Assembly: GCF_014202475.1 (NCBI RefSeq) | Contig: NZ_JACHGV010000006.1 | Coordinates: 372,001 to 436,000, forward strand | Source of the DNA: Streptomyces paradoxus | GTDB lineage: Bacteria > Actinomycetota > Actinomycetes > Streptomycetales > Streptomycetaceae | Direction of reading: 5' to 3' | Length of the DNA stretch: 64,000 nt | In this document: positions 1 to 7,944 of the stretch, piece after piece | Layout of the letters: the number at the start of each line of letters is the position of its first letter | Position numbering within the stretch: the stretch's first letter is position 1 | Notes under the pieces: generated by a model | Database searches by the model: none | What the model was told of the DNA's origin: nothing | Seen by the model: only the letters and a program-made list of their open reading frames with translations | Position numbers and translations under genes: made by a program

Positions 1-255
1 GGCATGTGCGCCGACTGGGGTCCGAGCGGGGTGCAGGTGAACGGGCTCGGCCCGGGCTATATCGAGACCGAGCTGACCCGGCCGCTGGTGGAGGACGAGG
101 AGTTCAGCTCCTGGGTGCGGCGGCGTACGCCGGCCGGGCGCTGGGGCCGTACGCGGGACCTGGTGGGCGGGGTGCTGTTCCTCGCCTCCCCGGCGGCGGA
201 CTTCGTCAGCGGGCAGGTGCTGTATGTCGACGGCGGTATGACGAGCGTGCTGTGA
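1..255 (+). CDS. SDR family oxidoreductase, C-terminal part (gluconate 5-dehydrogenase-like)
   Basis: The last 84 codons of a short-chain dehydrogenase; the 5' part lies before the window. The visible end has the family's substrate-loop segment VNGLGPGYIETELT, the helix with TPAGRWGRT, and the classic C-terminus FLASPAADFVSGQVLYVDGG. This wording is typical of gluconate 5-dehydrogenase/3-oxoacyl reductase-like SDRs, which reduce or oxidise a hydroxyl with NAD(P). Its stop is followed 19 bases later by a zinc-type dehydrogenase that looks like L-idonate 5-dehydrogenase, so an idonate/gluconate operon is a fair inference. The catalytic Tyr-Lys pair is outside the window, so substrate is not settled. 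Confidence 0.85.
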   Translation, partial: GMCADWGPSGVQVNGLGPGYIETELTRPLVEDEEFSSWVRRRTPAGRWGRTRDLVGGVLFLASPAADFVSGQVLYVDGGMTSVL

Positions 256-274
256 CCTGCCGGAGGCGGCTGTG

Positions 275-1306
275 ATGCTGGGGTGTGTGATCCACGGTCA
301 GGGCGACCTGCGGGTGGCGGAGCTGCCGGTGCCGGAGCCCGGGCCGGGGCAGGCGCTGGTCGCCGTGCGGTACGGCGGGGTGTGCGGGTCCGATCTGCAC
401 TACTGGCGGCACGGCGGGGTCGGTGACTTCCGGTTGCGGGAGCCGATGGTGCTCGGGCACGAGGTCGTCGGGACGGTTGTGGGGTACGGCCCCGGTGCCA
501 CGGGGCCGGCTCCCGGCACCGCTGCCGCCGTGCATCCGGCGACCCCGTGCGGGGTGTGCCCGGAGTGCGCGGGCGGGCGGCGGAACGTGTGCCGGGACAC
601 GCGCTACCTCGGCAGCGCGGCCCGCTTCCCGCACGTCCAGGGCGGTTTCGCCGCCCGAGTCGTCGTACCCGCCGAGCAGGTGCGGCCCCTGCCGCCCGGC
701 CTCGGTCTGCGGCGGGCGGCACTCGCCGAACCGCTGTCGGTGGCGCTGCACGCGGTGCGGCGGGCCGGGGACGTCCGGGGGCGGCACGTTCTGGTCACCG
801 GCGCCGGACCCATCGGGTGTCTCGTGGTCGCGGCGGCGAAGGCGGCGGGTGCCGCGGACGTGACGGTGACGGATCTCCTGCCCGAGGCATTGGAGTACGC
901 CCGGGTCGCCGGTGCCGGGACGGTTGTTCGCGCCGACGATCCCGACGATGCCGGGTGGCCCGACGAGGTCGATGTGGCCATCGAGGCGTCCGGGGTGGCC
1001 GCGGGACTCGACGCGTGTCTGCGGCGGGTGCGGCGCTGCGGGGTCGTCGTGCAGTTGGGGATGTTGCCGCCAGGGCACAGTTCCTTCGCCGGGAACCTGG
1101 TGGTGAGCCGGGAGATCGAGCTGCGGGGGGCGTTCCGCTTCGACACGGAGTTCGACGAGGCGCTGGCGTTGCTGGCGGTGGAGCCGGCGTTCGACGGGCT
1201 TGTCGGTGCGGTGGTTCCCGTGGGGGACGCCGAGTCGGCTTTCGCCCTGGCGGCTGACCGGAGCCGGTCCTGCAAGGTGCTGCTGGATTTCGAGCAGACG
1301 CCATAG
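275..1306 (+). CDS. Zinc-dependent medium-chain dehydrogenase, L-idonate 5-dehydrogenase-like
   Basis: A 343-residue MDR enzyme that would oxidise a sugar acid or polyol with NAD(P). The GroES-like half carries the catalytic zinc ligands in GVCGSDLHYW and GHEVVG, and the structural zinc cysteines in CGVCPECAGGRRNVC. The Rossmann half has VTGAGPIGCLVV. The CGSDLHYW and HGGVGDF wording is close to L-idonate 5-dehydrogenases, and the upstream SDR supports an IdnD/IdnO-type pair converting L-idonate to 5-ketogluconate and on to gluconate. A GGAGG at 262-266 lies 8 bases before ATG 275; GTG 272 is an alternative start. Sorbitol or threonine dehydrogenase activity cannot be excluded. Confidence 0.88.
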   Translation: MLGCVIHGQGDLRVAELPVPEPGPGQALVAVRYGGVCGSDLHYWRHGGVGDFRLREPMVLGHEVVGTVVGYGPGATGPAPGTAAAVHPATPCGVCPECAGGRRNVCRDTRYLGSAARFPHVQGGFAARVVVPAEQVRPLPPGLGLRRAALAEPLSVALHAVRRAGDVRGRHVLVTGAGPIGCLVVAAAKAAGAADVTVTDLLPEALEYARVAGAGTVVRADDPDDAGWPDEVDVAIEASGVAAGLDACLRRVRRCGVVVQLGMLPPGHSSFAGNLVVSREIELRGAFRFDTEFDEALALLAVEPAFDGLVGAVVPVGDAESAFALAADRSRSCKVLLDFEQTP

Positions 1307-1336
1307 GGCTTCTCATCGTGGGGCGGCCGCGGGTGG

Positions 1337-1369
1337 GTTGTGGTTGGTCGCGCAGTTCCCCGCGCCCCT
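1337..1369. repeat. Dispersed Streptomyces intergenic repeat, copy 1
   Basis: A 33-base block between the convergent dehydrogenase and cytochrome genes. Its reverse complement matches 17853-17885 at 30 of 33 positions (core GGGGCGCGGGGAACTGCG). I recall very similar blocks in many Streptomyces intergenic regions; function unknown. Confidence 0.7.
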
Positions 1370-1376
1370 GAGACAG

Positions 1377-2000
1377 CTACTCGCGCCACAGAGAGTGCTC
1401 TCGGGATGCCCACTCCCGGCTCACCGACCCGGTGCGCATGCCCCTTCTCGATTCCGGGTCCGCCAGTGCCATGCCGATGTGGCCCGCCAGGACGATGCCC
1501 ATGGTGAGGGCCAGCCAGTCGTGGACGAAGGTGGCGCTGGTGCGCCAGAGCAGGGGGGTGAGGTGGGTGAACCACATCATCAGGCCCGTGGCGAGCATGA
1601 CCAGCGTGGCGCCGGCGATCCAGGAGGCGTAGAGCTTCTGCCCGGCGTTGAACTTGGCGGCGGGGCGGGACGCGTGGCGTTTGTCGCGGCGCAGGGCGGC
1701 GCGCAGCCAGGTGCGGTCGTGCGGGCCGAAGCGGTTGAGGCGGCCGAGGTCGGCGCGGAAGGCCCGGGAGGCGAGGCCGGCCAGGACGGGGACGGGCAGG
1801 GCGAGACCCGACCACTGGTGCAGGGTGACGACCAGGGCGCGGCGGCCCACGAGTTCGGCGAGCTGGGGGACGTAGAGGCAGGCCGCGGTGATGACGCAGA
1901 TGCCCATCAGCGCGGCCGTGGTGCGGTGGGTCCAGCGCTGCAGCGTGGTGAAGCGGCGCACGTCGGCCGTGACCGGCGGTGTGTCAGCTCGTGGGGTCAT
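1377..2000 (-). CDS. Cytochrome b561-type membrane subunit, partner of the molybdenum oxidoreductase
   Basis: A 207-residue membrane protein with four predicted helices, around LMGICVITAACLYV, LALPVPVLAGLAS, ASWIAGATLVMLATG and LALTMGIVLAGHIGMAL. Histidines in QRWTHR, TLHQWSG, FVHDW and AGHIG are placed to ligate two b-type hemes, as in cytochrome b561/formate dehydrogenase gamma subunits. It would pass electrons between the membrane quinone pool and an exported redox enzyme. The gene starts inside the end of the molybdenum oxidoreductase gene (17-base overlap), so the two are translationally coupled. It differs from the MsrQ ferric-reductase fold in helix number. Confidence 0.85.
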   Translation of the reverse strand: MTPRADTPPVTADVRRFTTLQRWTHRTTAALMGICVITAACLYVPQLAELVGRRALVVTLHQWSGLALPVPVLAGLASRAFRADLGRLNRFGPHDRTWLRAALRRDKRHASRPAAKFNAGQKLYASWIAGATLVMLATGLMMWFTHLTPLLWRTSATFVHDWLALTMGIVLAGHIGMALADPESRRGMRTGSVSREWASREHSLWRE

Positions 2001-2733
2001 CGTCCCGTCCGTTCGAGCGGCCCACCCAGGCGTCGATGTCGTAGCCGCGCTCCTCCCAGTAGCCCGGCCGGACCTCGTCGGTGACGGTGATGCCGGAGAG
2101 CCACTTGGCGGACTTGTAGAAGTACATGGGCGCCACGTAGAGGCGGACCGGGCCGCCGTGGGAGTGGCCGAGGTCCTTGTCCTGCATGCGCAGCGCGACC
2201 AGGACGTCCGCGCGGCGGGCCTGGTCGAGGGTGAGGCTCTCGGTGTACGTGCCGTCGAAGCAGGTGAAGCGGACGGCCTTGGCCGTGGGGCGGACCCGGG
2301 CGGCGTCCAGGATCCGGGACAGGCGTACGCCCTCGAAGGGCGTGTCGGGGACGCGCCAGCCCGTGACGCACTGGACGTCGCGGACCAGCCGGGTCTGGGG
2401 CAGCGCCTTGAGGGCGTCGAGGGTGTAGGTCGTGGGGCGGGCGACCAGGCCGTCCACGGTGAGGCGGTAGCTGCCGGCGTTCTTGCGCGGGACGGACGAG
2501 GCGACCGAGTAGTAGCGGAAGCCGCCGCCGTTGGGCAGCAGGCCGGTCAGGCCCGTGGGGTCCTTGTCGGCCGCGCCGCCGAGGAATGCCTCCAGGCCGC
2601 GTTGCAGCGGGGGCGCGGCGACGACGCCCGCGGCGCCCAGGGCGAGGGTGCCGAGGAAGACGCGGCGGCCGATCGGGGTGCCCCGCTCCTCGGGGTGTTC
2701 GTCGTTCACACCCTGATGTACGTCCTCGTTCAC
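1984..2733 (-). CDS. Tat-exported sulfite-oxidase-family molybdopterin oxidoreductase (MsrP/YedY-like)
   Basis: A 249-residue protein with a twin-arginine export signal (GRRVFLGTLALGAAG, about residues 22-37) and the sulfite-oxidase fold. The molybdenum-ligating cysteine is in RDVQCVTGW, followed by PFEGVRLS and the HSHGGPVRLYVAPMYFYKSAKW segment typical of this family. In relatives such as MsrP the enzyme sits outside the membrane and reduces methionine sulfoxide in oxidised envelope proteins; others are sulfite dehydrogenases. The overlapping cytochrome b gene is the likely electron partner. GTG 2733 is used; GTG 2709 is possible and would still keep the Tat motif. The exact substrate is unknown. 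Confidence 0.88.
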   Translation of the reverse strand: MNEDVHQGVNDEHPEERGTPIGRRVFLGTLALGAAGVVAAPPLQRGLEAFLGGAADKDPTGLTGLLPNGGGFRYYSVASSVPRKNAGSYRLTVDGLVARPTTYTLDALKALPQTRLVRDVQCVTGWRVPDTPFEGVRLSRILDAARVRPTAKAVRFTCFDGTYTESLTLDQARRADVLVALRMQDKDLGHSHGGPVRLYVAPMYFYKSAKWLSGITVTDEVRPGYWEERGYDIDAWVGRSNGRDDDPTS

Positions 2734-2742
2734 GTTCTCATT

Positions 2743-2785
2743 CGAACACCCGCGGCCCCGGCAGGACAGGGATCGCGGGTGCTCG
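2743..2785 (-). terminator. Hairpin downstream of the APC permease gene
   Basis: Arms 2743-2754 and 2774-2785 pair in 11 of 12 positions (CACCCGCG core) across a 19-base loop. It lies just past the permease stop in the direction of transcription and before the oxidoreductase start, so it probably separates the two units. No T tract, as is usual in Streptomyces. Confidence 0.5.
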
Positions 2786-2820
2786 TCAGATTTCCGTAAC
2801 CACTTCTTACGCGGGCGGAC

Positions 2821-4356
2821 TCAGGAGGAGGCCGCCTTGTCCAGCTGGAACGCCTCGTTGCCGAGGCCGATCCGCGCGTGCTTCTCGGGGGCGCGGGCGC
2901 GCAGCACCAGGCCGAGGACCACCCCGGCGAGCGCGGCGAGGCCGATGATGCCGGGCAGCACCCAGCTCAGCGACGAGTCGGGGCCGGCGCCGACCAGCAC
3001 CTCGAAGTCCTTCACCGTGTAGCCGGCGATCACCAGCAGGGCGATGCCCGCCAGCGCGGACGTGACCAGCCGCCAGGCCTGGGCGCCGGCGGCGCCGCGG
3101 CGGACGAAGAAGACGAGTACGGACAGGGACGCCGCCGCCATCAGCACGATCACGCCGAGGGCGCCGATGTTGCCGAACCAGGTGAACAGCTGCAGGACGG
3201 GCGCGGTCGGGTCGCCGGCCGGCTTGTCGTCGGCGATCGCGAAGGCGGCCACGACCACCACGGCCACGACGGTCTGGAGCAGCGAGCCGGTGCCGGGGGC
3301 GCCGCTGCTGCCGCTGGTGCGGCCGAAGGCGGCTGGCAGCAGGCCTTCGCGGCCCATGGCGAAGGCGTAGCGGGCGACGACGTTGTGGAAGCTGAGCAGC
3401 GCGGCGAACATGCCGGTGACGAACAGGACGTGCAGGACGTCCGTGAAGGTGCCGCCGAGGCGGGACTCGGTGAGGAAGAACAGCAGCCCGGCGCTCTGCT
3501 TCTGGGACGTGCCGACGATGGCGGCGGGGCCGGTGGCCACGGTGAGGGCCCAGCTGCTCAGCGCGAAGAAGACGGCGACCCCGCCGACGGCGAGGAACAT
3601 CACGCGCGGCACCAGGACGTGCGGGCGGCTGGTCTCCTCGGCGTACACCGGGGCCTGCTCGAATCCGAGGAAGGCGGCGATGCAGAAGCACAGCGCGGTG
3701 CCGACGCCCGCGCCGGTGAGGGTGTCGGGGTTGAAGGCGTGCAGGGACAGGCCCTCCTTGCCGGGGTCGGCGATCGCGGCGATGTCGAAGATCACGACGA
3801 GGAGCACCTCGATGACCAGCAGCACGCCGAGCACGCGGGCGTTGACGTCGATCTTGAGCCAGCCCAGCAGCCCGACGGCGAGCGCCGCCACGAGCGCCGG
3901 TATCCACCAGGCGATCTGCACGTCGGCGTAGGTGGCGAGGAGCCCGGAGACCTCGAAGCCGAAGATGCCGTAGATGCCGACCTGGAGCGCGTTGTAGGCG
4001 ACGAGGGCCACCAGGGCGGCGCCCGCGCCGGCGGTGCCCCCGAGGCCCCGGGAGATGTAGGCGTAGAAGGCGCCCGCGTTGTGGACGTGGCGGCTCATCT
4101 CGGCGTAGCCGATGCTGAACAGGATCAGGACGACGCCGAGGACGACGAAGAGCAGCGGCTGGCCGACGATGCCCATCACCGCGAATGTAGTGGGCATGAC
4201 ACCCGCGACCACCATGAGCGGAGCGGTCGCGGCGAGGACGGAGAGCAGCAGGCCCCCGGTGCCGAGCCGGTCGGCGCGCAGGGCGCGCTCCTCCCCCTTG
4301 AACGTACTGATGCCGCCGGAGGCGGTCGGGCTCGTTCTCGAACTGTCCGTGGTCAT
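2821..4356 (-). CDS. APC-superfamily amino acid permease
   Basis: A 511-residue integral membrane protein with about 12 hydrophobic segments. The N-terminal region GGLLLSVLAATAPLMVVAGVMPTTF, the helix SIGYAEMSRHVHNAGAFYAYISRGLG and the FLGFEQAPVYAEE segment are hallmarks of the APC (amino acid-polyamine-organocation) family. It would import an amino acid or amine by proton coupling. It begins 34 bases after the stop of the upstream minus-strand gene, so co-transcription is likely. Nothing in the neighbourhood fixes the substrate. Confidence 0.9.
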   Translation of the reverse strand: MTTDSSRTSPTASGGISTFKGEERALRADRLGTGGLLLSVLAATAPLMVVAGVMPTTFAVMGIVGQPLLFVVLGVVLILFSIGYAEMSRHVHNAGAFYAYISRGLGGTAGAGAALVALVAYNALQVGIYGIFGFEVSGLLATYADVQIAWWIPALVAALAVGLLGWLKIDVNARVLGVLLVIEVLLVVIFDIAAIADPGKEGLSLHAFNPDTLTGAGVGTALCFCIAAFLGFEQAPVYAEETSRPHVLVPRVMFLAVGGVAVFFALSSWALTVATGPAAIVGTSQKQSAGLLFFLTESRLGGTFTDVLHVLFVTGMFAALLSFHNVVARYAFAMGREGLLPAAFGRTSGSSGAPGTGSLLQTVVAVVVVAAFAIADDKPAGDPTAPVLQLFTWFGNIGALGVIVLMAAASLSVLVFFVRRGAAGAQAWRLVTSALAGIALLVIAGYTVKDFEVLVGAGPDSSLSWVLPGIIGLAALAGVVLGLVLRARAPEKHARIGLGNEAFQLDKAASS

Positions 4357-4390
4357 CGGGGGAGCGTCCTCACTCTTCGGGTCGTGGGTG

Positions 4391-5341
4391 TCAGGCCGTG
4401 CCGAGCGCGCCGGCGCGGGCGGCGGCGAAGGCGGTGTGCGGGTCGCGGTCCGGGTACGACCAGGGCGCCGGGGTGGCGTGGCGGCCGATCCGGTGGAACA
4501 GGGCGGCGGCCTCGGCGCCCCGCCCCTCGCAGAACTTGGCGTGGGCGAGGAAGTTCAGGTCGATCAGCCGCCGCGGGTGCCCCTCCAGCTCCCACTCCAG
4601 CCACCAGTCGAAGGCGGCCTTCATGACCTGGCGGGCGCGGCGGCCCGTCCAGTGACCGGAGGCGGCCGGGTCGGCGGGTTCGTGCCCGGCGGCGGCCAGC
4701 ACGCGGTAGCGCTCGGCGTGCGCGATGACCGGCAGGATCGCGAGCGGTGAGTCGGCGGGCGCCTGCTCGGCGGACCAGTTGGCGAAGTCGTAGACCTCGT
4801 GCAGCGGGTCCGGGCCGGCCTCGGCGCGGCGGCCGGCGAGCCGGGCGACCATCAGGTGGTGGGCGTGGTGGTGGTCGGCGTACCGGCCGCGGACCGCCTC
4901 GAAGGTGCGGACCACGTCCTGGTCGCCGCCGACCGCGCACTCCAGCATGAGCAGGCCGAGCCAGGGGGTGGGGTCGGCGGGGGCACGGGCCGCGGCCGCC
5001 TGGCAGGCCTCGCGGGCGTGGACCGGCTTGGCCTTGCCGTGCAGGGCGCGCCGGACCTGGGCGAGGGCGAGCAGCACGGCGGCGTCGGCGGACTCGGGTT
5101 CGGCGAGCAGCCACTCCCGGGCCCACGCGGCGCAGGAGGACTCCCGCGCGAGGACGGTGACGCGGTGGCCGCGCCGGTCCCAGTCGTCCCCGGTGTGCAC
5201 CAGCAGGGACCGGGCGTTCTGCCAGCGGCCCTGCACGAGTGCGGTGCGCGCGGCCATGAGGTCGGCGTCGTCGAGGGCCTCGTCGAAGGCCTGCGCGGCA
5301 CGTCTGCGGCCACGGCCGAGGGGAGGCGGGGGTGGGGACAC
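4391..5341 (-). CDS. Hypothetical protein with alpha-helical repeat (TPR-like) character
   Basis: A 316-residue soluble protein that I do not recognise by name. It is Ala/Leu/Arg-rich and consists largely of paired helices (for example ARTALVQGRWQNARSLL, ADAAVLLALAQVRRAL, DPTPWLGLLMLECAV), as in tetratricopeptide or Sel1-like folds. No signal peptide or catalytic motif is evident. The start is GTG 5341, preceded by GAGGAAG. It lies directly upstream of the APC permease on the same strand. Similar unnamed proteins are common in Streptomyces; a scaffold role is only inference. Confidence 0.75.
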   Translation of the reverse strand: MSPPPPPLGRGRRRAAQAFDEALDDADLMAARTALVQGRWQNARSLLVHTGDDWDRRGHRVTVLARESSCAAWAREWLLAEPESADAAVLLALAQVRRALHGKAKPVHAREACQAAAARAPADPTPWLGLLMLECAVGGDQDVVRTFEAVRGRYADHHHAHHLMVARLAGRRAEAGPDPLHEVYDFANWSAEQAPADSPLAILPVIAHAERYRVLAAAGHEPADPAASGHWTGRRARQVMKAAFDWWLEWELEGHPRRLIDLNFLAHAKFCEGRGAEAAALFHRIGRHATPAPWSYPDRDPHTAFAAARAGALGTA

Positions 5342-5705
5342 CGCGGGACTTCCTCACGCGCTCTTCTGGTGTTTCGGCTCACGGCGGCAGAGGGAGCGCG
5401 GATGTGCGCATTGCCATGAACTGATCACACACAGCCAACCCCCCGCCCATGGTCGTCGTCAAGGGTGGTCAGGGCGTTACACGCGTCAACTCCCGCCACT
5501 TGTGAGGATTTTGTGATCCAAGAGGCAGGAGCGACTCGTGTGAGCGGCATCCGATTTTTCCGTTTCGCCCTTTGTGACGTACGTCATAGCGTGAGCTGCC
5601 GCCGCCCCCGACGATGGCATGACGTACGGGCGCGCCGGGCGGAGCCGGCCGGTACAGTCGGCCCCTACGCAACCGTGACCCGACCTGACGATCGAGGTAC
5701 ACCGC
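5342..5705. other. Divergent intergenic region with a perfect palindrome
   Basis: 364 bases between the minus-strand helical-repeat gene and the plus-strand DMT transporter, with lower GC than its flanks, so it probably holds both promoters. A perfect 12-base palindrome TGACGTACGTCA lies at 5575-5586, and a half copy (ATGACGTACG) recurs near 5619. A GAGGT ribosome-binding sequence precedes GTG 5706. No gene is visible here. Confidence 0.5.
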
Positions 5706-6611
5706 GTGTCGGTTCTAGTACTGGCGCTCGCCCTGGGCGCCGCCTGCTGTCTGGGCTTCGGCTTCGTCCTCCAGCAGAACGCAGCTCAGCGTGCCCCGCT
5801 GAGCGACTTCCTCTCCTTCCGTCTGCTGATCGACCTCGTGAAGGTGCCGCGCTGGCTCGGCGGCATCGCGCTGATGGTGGTCGGCATGGGGCTCGGCGCC
5901 GCCGCGCTGGGGCAGGGCGAGCTCTCGCTGGTGGAGCCGCTGCTGGCGACGAACCTGCTCTTCGCGCTCGCGCTCTCCCGCAGGCAGACCCGGCAGCCCC
6001 TGGGCCGCCAGGGCTGGGCGGGCCTCCTCCTGCTGGCCGGTGGAGTCACGGCGTTCATCGTGGCGGGCCGGCCGGAGGGCGGTGCCGCGACAGCCGATCC
6101 GGTGCGGCAGTGGGTGATCATCGGCGTCATGATCGGGCTCGCCCTGCTGCTCACCGCGCACGGCAAGCGGTCCCGGCTCAGCTCGGGCCCGGTCCTGCTG
6201 GCGCTGGCCGCCGGACTGCTCTACGGCGTGCAGGACGCGCTGACCCGGGTCAGCGGGCAGAAGGTCTCCGAAGGCGGCTTCGCCGAGCTGCTCACCGGCT
6301 GGGAGCCGTACGCGGTGCTCGCACTGGGCGTCACGGGCCTGGTGCTCGTGCAGAGCGCGTTCGAGACCGCGTCCCTGCGCAAATCGCTGCCCGCCCTGAC
6401 CGCGGCGCAGCCGCTGGCCGGCATCGTCTGCGGCGTCGGCTTCCTGGGCGACCGGCTGCGCACCGACGCGATGGCCCTGGGCTGGGAGGCCGGTGGTCTG
6501 CTGGCCGTGGTCGCCGGGATCGTGCTGCTGGGCCTGCACCCCGCGATGCCGCAGGGGGCGCCGGAGCGGGCCAGGGTGGCCGCACCCGCGGTGAGCCCGG
6601 CCTCCCCCTGA
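5706..6611 (+). CDS. DMT-family (EamA-like) transporter
   Basis: A 301-residue membrane protein with about nine or ten hydrophobic helices, starting at GTG 5706 with VLVLALALGAACCLGFGFVLQQ and ending in a short Ala/Pro-rich tail. The EQ-type segment QGELSLVEPLLATNLLFALALS and the second half QSAFETASLRKSLPALTAAQPLAG show the internal duplication of drug/metabolite transporters. The substrate is unknown; relatives export amino acids or small metabolites. It stands alone on the plus strand ahead of the NUDIX gene, 45 bases apart. Confidence 0.87.
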   Translation: MSVLVLALALGAACCLGFGFVLQQNAAQRAPLSDFLSFRLLIDLVKVPRWLGGIALMVVGMGLGAAALGQGELSLVEPLLATNLLFALALSRRQTRQPLGRQGWAGLLLLAGGVTAFIVAGRPEGGAATADPVRQWVIIGVMIGLALLLTAHGKRSRLSSGPVLLALAAGLLYGVQDALTRVSGQKVSEGGFAELLTGWEPYAVLALGVTGLVLVQSAFETASLRKSLPALTAAQPLAGIVCGVGFLGDRLRTDAMALGWEAGGLLAVVAGIVLLGLHPAMPQGAPERARVAAPAVSPASP

Positions 6612-6656
6612 CGGGCCCCGCTCGGCCGGGGGCGCGCACCCTGCTTGGATGAGGGC

Positions 6657-7199
6657 ATGAGCGCCGCCGACGAGATCCTCGACATCGTGGACGAGCACGA
6701 CCAGGTCATCGGGCAGTCCCCCCGAGGCGAGGTCTACGCCCGGGGACTGCGCCACCGCTGCGTGTTCATCCAGGCCCGGGACGCCGAGGACCGCATCTTC
6801 GTGCACCGGCGCACCCCCACCAAGCTGGTCTTCCCCTCCCTCTACGACATGTTCGTCGGCGGGGTCGTCGGCGCGGGCGAGTCCTACGCGAGCGCGGCCC
6901 TGCGCGAGGCCGAGGAGGAACTGGGCGTGAGCGGCCTGCCGCAGCCCCGGCACCTCTTCACGTTCCTCTACGACGACGGCTCCGGCCGGAGCTGGTGGTC
7001 GGCGGTCCACGAGGTGCGCTGCGAGCTGCCCGTGCGGCCGCAGGCCGAGGAGGTGGCCTGGTACGACTTCCTGCCCGAGGCCGAGGTCGACCGGCGCCTC
7101 GGCGCGTGGGAGTGGGTGCCGGACGGGCTGGCGGCGTACCAGCGGCTCAAGGCGTTCCGGCCGGGCGGCCCGGCCGGAGCAGGACGGGCCGCCGGGTAG
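6657..7199 (+). CDS. NUDIX hydrolase
   Basis: A 180-residue enzyme with a complete NUDIX box: GGVVGAGES, then REAEEELGV, matching Gx5Ex7REUxEExGU with the metal-binding glutamates present. It hydrolyses a nucleoside diphosphate linked to some moiety. The N-terminus ILDIVDEHDQVIGQSPRGEVY and the RHRCVFI strand resemble the IPP isomerase-like/YfcD subgroup. I chose ATG 6657; an upstream in-frame TTG at 6645 is possible but has a weaker context. The stop is 10 bases before the next gene, so an operon with the DUF202 pair is likely. Substrate not determined. Confidence 0.9.
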   Translation: MSAADEILDIVDEHDQVIGQSPRGEVYARGLRHRCVFIQARDAEDRIFVHRRTPTKLVFPSLYDMFVGGVVGAGESYASAALREAEEELGVSGLPQPRHLFTFLYDDGSGRSWWSAVHEVRCELPVRPQAEEVAWYDFLPEAEVDRRLGAWEWVPDGLAAYQRLKAFRPGGPAGAGRAAG

Positions 7200-7209
7200 G
7201 GTCGCGCAC

Positions 7210-7602
7210 GTGATCGAGTTCGTACGGAACGTCCGGTTGTGGTTCGTGCCGGCGGAGGTCCGGGAGGACGGCGAGACGCCCGACTACCGGTTCTCGCTGG
7301 CCAACGAACGCACCTTCCTGGCCTGGCTGCGCACCGCGCTCGCTCTGATCGGCGGCGGCTTCGCCGTGGACCAGTTCCTGCCGGACCTGCGCTGGGCCTG
7401 GCGGGTCGGGCTGGCACTCGCGCTGCTGGGCGCGGGCGTGCTGTGCTCGCTGCGGGCCGTCAACCACTGGGTGCGCTGCGAGCGTGCCATGCGCCGGGGC
7501 GAGGACCTGCCGGTGTCCCGGTTCCCGGCGCTGCTGAGTCTCGTCGTCGCGGTCGTGGCCGTCGCCATGGTCCTGGTCGTGCTCGTGGGGTGGGAGGCGT
7601 GA
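7210..7602 (+). CDS. YidH/DUF202 family membrane protein, subunit 1
   Basis: A 130-residue protein with the DUF202 signature RFSLANERTFLAWLRTALALIGGG, followed by three transmembrane helices (residues about 38-58, 60-80 and 102-126). DUF202 proteins are small inner-membrane proteins of unknown function that usually come as a pair of unequal paralogues. The start is GTG 7210. The stop overlaps the start of the second paralogue, so the two are translationally coupled and may form a heteromer. Confidence 0.88.
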   Translation: MIEFVRNVRLWFVPAEVREDGETPDYRFSLANERTFLAWLRTALALIGGGFAVDQFLPDLRWAWRVGLALALLGAGVLCSLRAVNHWVRCERAMRRGEDLPVSRFPALLSLVVAVVAVAMVLVVLVGWEA

Positions 7603-7934
7603 GCACGCCGGCCGCCCGGCGGCAGGCCCCCGACCGGGACCCCGGGCTGCAGCCCGAGCGGACCCGGCTCGCGTGGCGGCGTACGACCCTGTCGGGCACC
7701 GTCGTCGCCGTGCTCGCGGTGAAGACCGTGCTGCACGGCGGAGCGTCGGCGGCCGGGGTCGTCGCGGGCGCGCTCTGCTGCGTGCTCTGGCTGGGCTTCC
7801 TGAGCGTCGCCCACCGGCGCATCCGCACCCTCGCGGCCACCCCGAGCCCCGCGTCCTTCGCGCCCCGGCACGCGGCGGCCGCGGTGCTGTGCACGGTGGC
7901 GATGGCGGCGTGCGGGGCCGCCCTCGTGCTGTAG
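7599..7934 (+). CDS. DUF202 family membrane protein, subunit 2
   Basis: A 111-residue paralogue of the preceding gene, with the shortened signature LQPERTRLAWRRTTLSGTVV and two or three hydrophobic helices. GTG 7599 overlaps the upstream TGA (GTGA), the usual coupling for a two-subunit complex. An open frame extends upstream to 7239, but that part lies inside the first DUF202 gene and lacks family similarity. No function is known. Confidence 0.87.
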   Translation: MSTPAARRQAPDRDPGLQPERTRLAWRRTTLSGTVVAVLAVKTVLHGGASAAGVVAGALCCVLWLGFLSVAHRRIRTLAATPSPASFAPRHAAAAVLCTVAMAACGAALVL

Positions 7935-7944
7935 GGGCCGCTCC

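Noticed and set aside
2878..4626. A 582-residue acidic open frame opposite the APC permease
   Set aside because: It is the mirror image of a hydrophobic high-GC gene, with Gly/Glu/Asp/His-rich low-complexity composition.
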